Shown here: piece after piece, positions 56,045 through 64,000 of the stretch
Position numbering within the stretch: position 1 is the first letter of the stretch
How the letters are laid out: each line of letters begins with the position of its first letter
Origin: Corynebacterium mastitidis DSM 44356
Lineage (GTDB): Bacteria; Actinomycetota; Actinomycetes; Mycobacteriales; Mycobacteriaceae
Length of the DNA stretch: 64,000 bases
Assembly: GCF_000375365.1 (NCBI RefSeq)
Contig: NZ_AQXB01000007.1
Location: forward strand, 124,001 to 188,000
Direction: 5' to 3'
Position numbers and translations under genes: made by a program
The notes under the pieces: generated by a model
Told to the model about the DNA's origin: nothing
The model's database searches: none
Seen by the model: only the letters and a program-made list of their open reading frames with translations

Positions 56045-56782
56045 ATGACTCAGCTTTCCGACGCCCGCCTCACCCACCACCTCGCCCAAGGTGCCGCAGA
56101 GATCCTCAAGGGCATCCGCAACGTGGGGCTGCTGGGCGGGCGCAACCTCGGGGACGCGGGCGACGAGCTGGCGCAGAGCTGGATCTCCCGGGTGCTGGAG
56201 CAGCACCGCCCCGGCGACGGCTTCCTCTCCGAGGAGGCCTCGGACGACCTCGACCGCCTGGGCAAGGACCGCGTGTGGATCGTGGACCCCCTGGACGGCA
56301 CCAAGGAGTTTGCCACCGGGCGCCAGGACTGGGCCGTGCACATCGCCCTGGTGGAAAACGGGGTGCCCATCCACGCGGCCGTGGGCCTGCCGGACCTCGG
56401 CGTGGTGTTCGACTCCAGCGACGTGCGCGCCGTCACCGGGCCGTACTCCGGCAAGATCGCGGTGTCCCGGCGCCGCCCCCCGGCCGTGGCGGGCGCGGTG
56501 GCCCAGGCCCTCGACAGCGAGCTGCTTCCCCTGGGCTCCGCCGGCGCCAAGGCCATGCACGTGCTGCTCGGGGACTGCGACGCCTACGTGCACGCCGGGG
56601 GCCAGTACGAGTGGGATCAGGCGGCCCCCGTGGGGGTGGCCACGGCCGCGGGCCTGCACTGCTCCCGCCTGGACGGCAGTGAGCTTCGCTACAACAACAA
56701 GGACACCTACATCCCCGACCTGCTGATCTGCCGCCCCGAGCTGGCGGAGAAGATTTTGAGCGTGATAGCTCGGCAGGGTTAA
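56045..56782 (+). CDS. cysQ: 3'(2'),5'-bisphosphate nucleotidase CysQ
   Basis: A 245-residue member of the inositol-phosphatase superfamily. Metal-binding residues lie in LSEEASDD, IVDPLDGTKEF and GGQYEWDQAAP. CysQ removes phosphate from PAP and PAPS, relieving inhibition of sulfate assimilation and sulfotransferases. Inositol monophosphatase is the main alternative, but the TKEF segment and short length favour CysQ. The start is set by the leaderless promoter. Confidence 0.88.
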   Translation: MTQLSDARLTHHLAQGAAEILKGIRNVGLLGGRNLGDAGDELAQSWISRVLEQHRPGDGFLSEEASDDLDRLGKDRVWIVDPLDGTKEFATGRQDWAVHIALVENGVPIHAAVGLPDLGVVFDSSDVRAVTGPYSGKIAVSRRRPPAVAGAVAQALDSELLPLGSAGAKAMHVLLGDCDAYVHAGGQYEWDQAAPVGVATAAGLHCSRLDGSELRYNNKDTYIPDLLICRPELAEKILSVIARQG

Positions 56783-56791
56783 CTATCCCCC

Positions 56792-57400
56792 ATGAAGATC
56801 GCCCGCGTCCTGCTCGGCGCAGCCCTGTGCGCCACCATCGCCGCCCCCGCCCACGCCGCCACCACGCTGCACCAGGGCATGGCCATCTCCGCCACCGAGG
56901 GCTACCAGTGCACGCTGAGCATCGCGGACCGCGCCACCGCCTACACCGCGCTCCACTGCGGCGACGGCGCCTGGAGGGTGGGCGACACCGTCCGCACCCT
57001 CGACGGCCGGCCGGTGGGAAGGATCACGGCCCTGGGGTCCGAGACCTCCCCCGTCCTCGACGTGGTGGAGATCGCGCTCGACGCGGGCACCGTGGTCAGC
57101 GGCCACGTGGGCCGGGGCGATTCCGCCGCCATGCGCACCGGCGACCGGGTGCAGTTCCGCGCGCCCGGCAACTACGCCACCGGCACCATCACGGAGAGCA
57201 CGCCCCGGCGCTTCATCGTCCGCGACGGCCGCTTCCCCAGCATCATGATCAACTCCAACGTGCCCACCTACTACGGCAACTCCGGCGGGCCGCTCATGGA
57301 CCCGAAGGACAACCTGCTGGGTGTGCTCTCCGCCAGCAACCAGAAGGACGACTCCCTGTTTACCCCGCTGTACCTGATCGAGCGGGGCTTTGGCTCCTAG
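56792..57400 (+). CDS. Secreted trypsin-like (S1) serine protease
   Basis: A 202-residue exported protein. A classical signal peptide ends at about residue 23 (ATIAAPAHAA). The chymotrypsin-fold domain has His54 in TALHCG, an Asp in SPVLDVVEIA and the serine in YGNSGGPLMD. Cys residues near 40 and 55 may pair. It lies 9 bases after cysQ and could be co-transcribed; it has no visible anchor, so it is probably released or wall-associated. Substrate unknown. Confidence 0.87.
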   Translation: MKIARVLLGAALCATIAAPAHAATTLHQGMAISATEGYQCTLSIADRATAYTALHCGDGAWRVGDTVRTLDGRPVGRITALGSETSPVLDVVEIALDAGTVVSGHVGRGDSAAMRTGDRVQFRAPGNYATGTITESTPRRFIVRDGRFPSIMINSNVPTYYGNSGGPLMDPKDNLLGVLSASNQKDDSLFTPLYLIERGFGS

Positions 57401-57404
57401 GGGT

Positions 57405-61392
<3,988 letters not shown>

Positions 61393-61412
61393 GTTGGCGC
61401 TCCTTAAAACGC

Positions 61413-61450
61413 AAAAAAGACCCGAGACGCCACGAAGACGTCTCAGGTCT
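61413..61450 (-). terminator. Leader terminator (attenuator) of the bgl operon
   Basis: A 12-bp stem with one mismatch (61418-61429 with 61439-61450), then a T run (minus strand, 61413-61418). Its upstream arm is shared with the RAT. Without antiterminator it should stop transcription before bglF. Confidence 0.9.
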
Positions 61451-61476
61451 TGCCCCTGCGCACAGGGTAACAATCC
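61446..61476 (-). promoter_or_regulatory. Ribonucleic antiterminator (RAT) site
   Basis: On the minus strand the RNA begins GGATTGTTAC and ends GCAAGACC, with CCTGTGCGCAGGGG between, matching the LicT/BglG RAT consensus. Its 3' end overlaps the terminator stem by 5 bases, so the two structures exclude each other. Confidence 0.92.
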
Positions 61477-61527
61477 GTTGTGATTCATCCTATTCCGCGG
61501 CCTCCGGGTGAGGCAAGCGGGAAGGGG

Positions 61528-61600
61528 TGCCCCAGAGAGGATTCGAACCTCCGACACCCGCTTTAGGAGAGCGGTGCTCTATCCACTGAGCTACTGGGGC
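61528..61600 (-). tRNA. tRNA-Arg (anticodon CCT)
   Basis: Acceptor GCCCCAG/CTGGGGC, D-arm GCTC/GAGC, anticodon stem CCGCT/AGCGG with loop CTCCTAA (anticodon CCT, reading AGG) and T-loop TTCGAAT fold cleanly. CCA is not encoded (ACCC follows). It lies between dfrA and bglF. Confidence 0.94.
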
Positions 61601-61617
61601 CTGCTAGGCAGCCTACC

Positions 61618-62073
61618 CTACGGGCGCTCGAACCTCAGAAACCGGTAGCGCAATTGCGTTCCCAGCCACCCGGAGTCGCTCACCCGAACCATCTCCCCAG
61701 GAACAGCAGGCGCGTACACCGGGGTGTCCACCCGCGCCCGCGTGTCCACCAGCGTCATCTCCACCACATCCACGCCCCCGATGGTGGCGGCGTAGACCTC
61801 CCCGCCGCCGATGATCCAGCCCTCCCCCGGGATCGTGGCGGTCACCCGCGCCCCGCGCGACCACTCCCCCGCCGCCCGGCGGGAGAGCACCACGTTCTCG
61901 CGGCCCGGCAGGGGCCTGCGCGGCAGCGATTCCCAGGTGCGCCGGCCCATGATGACGGGCGCGCCCAGGGTCACCTCCTTGAAGTGCCGGAGGTCCTCCG
62001 GGAGGTGCCAGGGCATGCCGGAGCCGTCCCCGATCACCCCGTCCCGGTCCTGCGCCCAGATCGCCCCGAGCAT
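61618..62073 (-). CDS. dfrA: Dihydrofolate reductase
   Basis: A 151-residue DHFR that reduces dihydrofolate with NADPH. GVIGDGSGMPWHLPEDLRHF holds the catalytic acid, followed by VIMGRRTWESLP and IIGGGEVY. The ATG shares one base with the thyA stop (TAATG), so translation is coupled, pairing the enzyme with the source of dihydrofolate. Slightly shorter than the usual about 160 residues. Confidence 0.95.
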   Translation of the reverse strand: MLGAIWAQDRDGVIGDGSGMPWHLPEDLRHFKEVTLGAPVIMGRRTWESLPRRPLPGRENVVLSRRAAGEWSRGARVTATIPGEGWIIGGGEVYAATIGGVDVVEMTLVDTRARVDTPVYAPAVPGEMVRVSDSGWLGTQLRYRFLRFERP

Positions 62074-62873
62074 TACACGGACACCTGCGCGGGGATCGTG
62101 GGGTGGGGATCGTAGCCCACCAGCTCGACGTCGGAGAAGTCGTAGTCGAATAGGGAGTCCGCCTTGCGCAGTTGTAGTTGCGGGTAGGGGCGCGGCTCGC
62201 GCTCCAGTTGCTGCGTCACCTGCTCGCGGTGGTTGTCGTAGATGTGGCAGTCGCCCCCGGTCCAGATGAACTCCCCCACCTTCAGGCCCGCCTGCTGGGC
62301 GAGCATGTGGGTGAGCAGGGAGTAGGAGGCGATGTTGAAGGGCACACCCAGGAACATGTCCGCGGAGCGCTGGTAGAGCTGGCAGCTCAGCCTGCCGTCC
62401 GCCACGTAGAGCTGGAAGAGCAGGTGGCAGGGCGGCAGCGCCATGTTGTCCAGCTCCGCCACGTTCCAGGCGGAGACGATGTTGCGGCGGGAATCCGGGT
62501 TGGACTTCAGCGTCTCAAGCGCGCGGGAGATCTGGTCGATGTGGCGGCCGTCCGGGGTGGGCCAGCTACGCCACTGCACGCCGTACACGGGGCCGAGCTC
62601 GCCGTCCTCGTCGGCCCATTCGTTCCAGATGCGGATGCCGCGCTCCTGGAGCCAGCGCACGTTGGAGTCCCCCCGGAGGAACCACAGCAGCTCCCCCACC
62701 ACGGCCCTGAAGTACACCTTCTTGGTGGTCAGCAGCGGGAAGGACTCCGCCAGGTTGTAGCGCAGCTGCGCGCCGAACAGGCTGGTGGTGCCGGTTCCCG
62801 TGCGGTCCCCCTTGGGGCTGCCGTGCTCCAGGATGTGCCGCAGGAGGTCCTCGTACGGGGTGGAGATCGTCAT
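62073..62873 (-). CDS. thyA: Thymidylate synthase
   Basis: A 266-residue ThyA that methylates dUMP using methylene-THF. The nucleophile Cys is in [12 protein letters not shown], followed by [20 protein letters not shown] and the dUMP-binding Arg region. TAGGCT lies 8 bases before the ATG, probably leaderless. It shares an intergenic region of 41 bp with the divergent DUF1906 gene. Confidence 0.97.
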   Translation of the reverse strand: MTISTPYEDLLRHILEHGSPKGDRTGTGTTSLFGAQLRYNLAESFPLLTTKKVYFRAVVGELLWFLRGDSNVRWLQERGIRIWNEWADEDGELGPVYGVQWRSWPTPDGRHIDQISRALETLKSNPDSRRNIVSAWNVAELDNMALPPCHLLFQLYVADGRLSCQLYQRSADMFLGVPFNIASYSLLTHMLAQQAGLKVGEFIWTGGDCHIYDNHREQVTQQLEREPRPYPQLQLRKADSLFDYDFSDVELVGYDPHPTIPAQVSV

Positions 62874-62901
62874 GGCGCTTAAGCCTACCGCCGTTCGGCG
62901 C

Positions 62902-62907
62902 TAGAAT
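62902..62907 (+). promoter_or_regulatory. Leaderless-type -10 element (TAGAAT)
   Basis: TAGAAT, 7 bases, then ATG 62915. Confidence 0.6.
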
Positions 62908-62914
62908 CTCCCCC

Positions 62915-63624
62915 ATGCAGTACCTTAACCGCCGTACCCTGCTCAAAGGCGCGGGCGTCGCCCTGGCCGGCGCCGGCGCCCTGGCCGCCACCCGCCCGCG
63001 CACCGTCGTGGACTTCTCCGCCGGGGTGCCCTCGGCGGAGGCGATCACGCGGGCCGGGCACGTGGGCGCGGTGCGCTACGTCTCGCGGCCGCGCGAGGCG
63101 TGGATGAAGGCCAAGCCGGTCACCCTGGCGGAGACGCTGCTGCTCGATACCACCAGCGTGTACCAGTACTGCTGCTCGATACCGCCAGCGTGTACCAGTA
63201 CGGCAAGGGGGACACCGCGGACTGGCGCCGGGGCGCCCTCGGGGCGCTGGAGCACGCCCCGCAGGCGATGGCGCTGCACGCGGCGGCGGGCGGGCCGCAG
63301 GGCCGCCCCATCTACATGGCTATCGACGACAACCCCTCCCGCGCCGAGTACGAGCAGCTCATCCTCCCCTACCTCGCCGCCTGCAAGAGCGCCCTAGAGG
63401 CGGGCGGCTACCGCCTAGGCGTGTACGCCAACCACCCCACCATCGAGTGGTGCCTCGCCGACGGCCTGGGCGAGTTCTTCTGGCAGCACGACTGGGGCTC
63501 TCAAGGAAAAATCCACCCCAGGGCCACCCTTCATCAGGTGGCGGGGTGGCAGTCCACGATCGACGGCGTGACCGTAGACGTCAACAACGTGTACGCCACC
63601 GACTGGGGTCAGTGGCGCGCCTAA
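62915..63624 (+). pseudogene. DUF1906 (glycoside hydrolase-like) secreted protein, frame-disrupted
   Basis: A Tat-like signal (NRRTLLKGAGVALAGAGALA) begins a DUF1906 protein: VVDFSAGVPSAEAITRAG and VGAVRYVSRPREAWMKAKPV are typical starts of the family's lysozyme-like barrel. After 63168 the frame is lost because a 32-bp segment is present twice in tandem; the second copy leads into another frame (YQYGKGDTADW, then IYMAIDDNPS) that runs to 63624. Deleting one copy restores an about 225-residue protein. Function of the family is unclear, probably wall-associated. It is either a real mutation or an assembly artefact. Confidence 0.8.
63137..63200. repeat. 32-bp tandem duplication in the DUF1906 gene
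   Basis: Two adjacent 32-bp copies (63137-63168 and 63169-63200) differ at one base (A versus G in ATACCaCC). Because 32 is not a multiple of 3, the second copy shifts the frame. Confidence 0.9.
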
Positions 63625-63625
63625 G

Positions 63626-63985
63626 TCACTCGGCCTTGAGCAGGTCGATCACAAAGACGAGGGTGCGGCCGGAGAGTGGGTGCCCCCCGCCCGCCGGGCC
63701 GTAGGCCTGCTCCGGGGGGCACACCAGCAGGCGACGGCCGCCCACCTTCATGCCCGGGATGCCCTCCTGCCAGCCGGCGATGAGCCGGTCCAGGGAGAAC
63801 TCGATGCTCTGCTTCCGGTCCCAGGAGGAATCGAACTCCTGTCCCGTCTCAAAGTCCACTCCCACGTAGTGGACCTCAACGGTGCCGCCGGGCTGTGCCT
63901 CCGCGCCGTCGCCCACCACCAGGTCCTCGATGTGGAGGGTTTCGGGGGCGGGGCCAGCAGGGACGTCGATCTGCGGCTTGTCCAT
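63626..63985 (-). CDS. FKBP-type peptidyl-prolyl cis-trans isomerase
   Basis: A 119-residue single-domain FKBP. EVHYVGVDFETGQEFDSSWD, EGIPGMKVGGRRLL and YGPAGGGHPLSGRTLVFVIDL carry the aromatic and acidic residues lining the active pocket. It has no signal peptide, so it is cytoplasmic, catalysing proline isomerisation. Its stop lies 1 base after the convergent DUF1906 stop. The upstream region lies at the window edge. Confidence 0.95.
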   Translation of the reverse strand: MDKPQIDVPAGPAPETLHIEDLVVGDGAEAQPGGTVEVHYVGVDFETGQEFDSSWDRKQSIEFSLDRLIAGWQEGIPGMKVGGRRLLVCPPEQAYGPAGGGHPLSGRTLVFVIDLLKAE

Positions 63986-64000
63986 AGGGTAAAAGTCTCC

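Noticed and set aside
61528-61600. tRNA-Arg as an island attachment site for the bgl operon
   Set aside because: No repeat of the tRNA 3' end and no integrase were seen within the window, so insertion cannot be supported.

Overview
This 64 kb window is a high-GC actinobacterial chromosome segment, almost certainly from the genus Corynebacterium. The genus call rests on genes typical of that lineage and their order: an AmtR-type nitrogen regulator beside purH/purN, a BetP-type transporter with the arginine-rich osmosensing tail, an O-mannosyltransferase (pmt) beside rsmI, rpfB-rsmA-ispE followed by a duplicated ABC-F ATPase, and the Glp/GlpR cell-division pair. From memory the order of the housekeeping genes resembles the corresponding C. 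glutamicum region, read in reverse; no alignment was run. The species cannot be named.

Layout. 0-4.2 kb: end of an MMPL exporter with its TetR regulator, an uncharacterised protein, and an AlkZ-like gene broken by a frameshift. 4.2-11.2 kb: acyl-CoA hydrolase, HAD phosphatase, a sugar PTS split into divergent EIIB-EIIA and EIIC units, PPK2, a small monooxygenase and an ABC-F ATPase. 11.2-17.3 kb: a Zur-box-controlled AztD-like zinc lipoprotein, an XRE regulator, ispE-rsmA-rpfB, tatD and a secreted CAP protein. 17.6-26.3 kb: metG, betP, rsmI, pmt, a zinc-finger membrane protein with DoxX, and an MFS transporter. 26.4-29.6 kb: tag, then a patch of small variable genes (HTH-DUF3887 protein with a 40-bp palindromic operator, tiny proteins, a Fic protein lacking its catalytic histidine) ending at tRNA-Ala. 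29.6-37.7 kb: glpR-rimJ-glp-galU, folate cyclo-ligase, SAF protein, mscL, mogA, htrA, and ribosomal proteins L32 and L31. 37.7-42.8 kb: CPBP protease, a two-component system, the L28-L33-S14-S18 operon, a degenerate nucleotidyltransferase-like protein and amtR. 42.8-56.8 kb: purH-purN-perM, an M23 peptidase, pcrA, chorismate mutase, pgi, an HNH protein, lhr and cysQ. 56.8-64 kb: a secreted serine protease, a beta-glucoside operon (bglF-bglA-antiterminator) with a clear RAT/terminator, tRNA-Arg, thyA-dfrA, a DUF1906 gene broken by a 32-bp tandem duplication, and an FKBP isomerase.

Many genes share one start architecture: a TANNNT -10 hexamer followed by exactly 7 bases and then the start codon, the expected signature of leaderless transcripts. 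I count twelve exact cases. Other genes have clear Shine-Dalgarno sequences or are coupled by ATGA/GTGA overlaps. No CRISPR array, insertion sequence, prophage or rRNA operon was seen. Most of the window is ordinary core genome; the unusual material lies in the 26.4-29.5 kb patch, the Zur-controlled lipoprotein, the AmtR neighbour and the broken genes.
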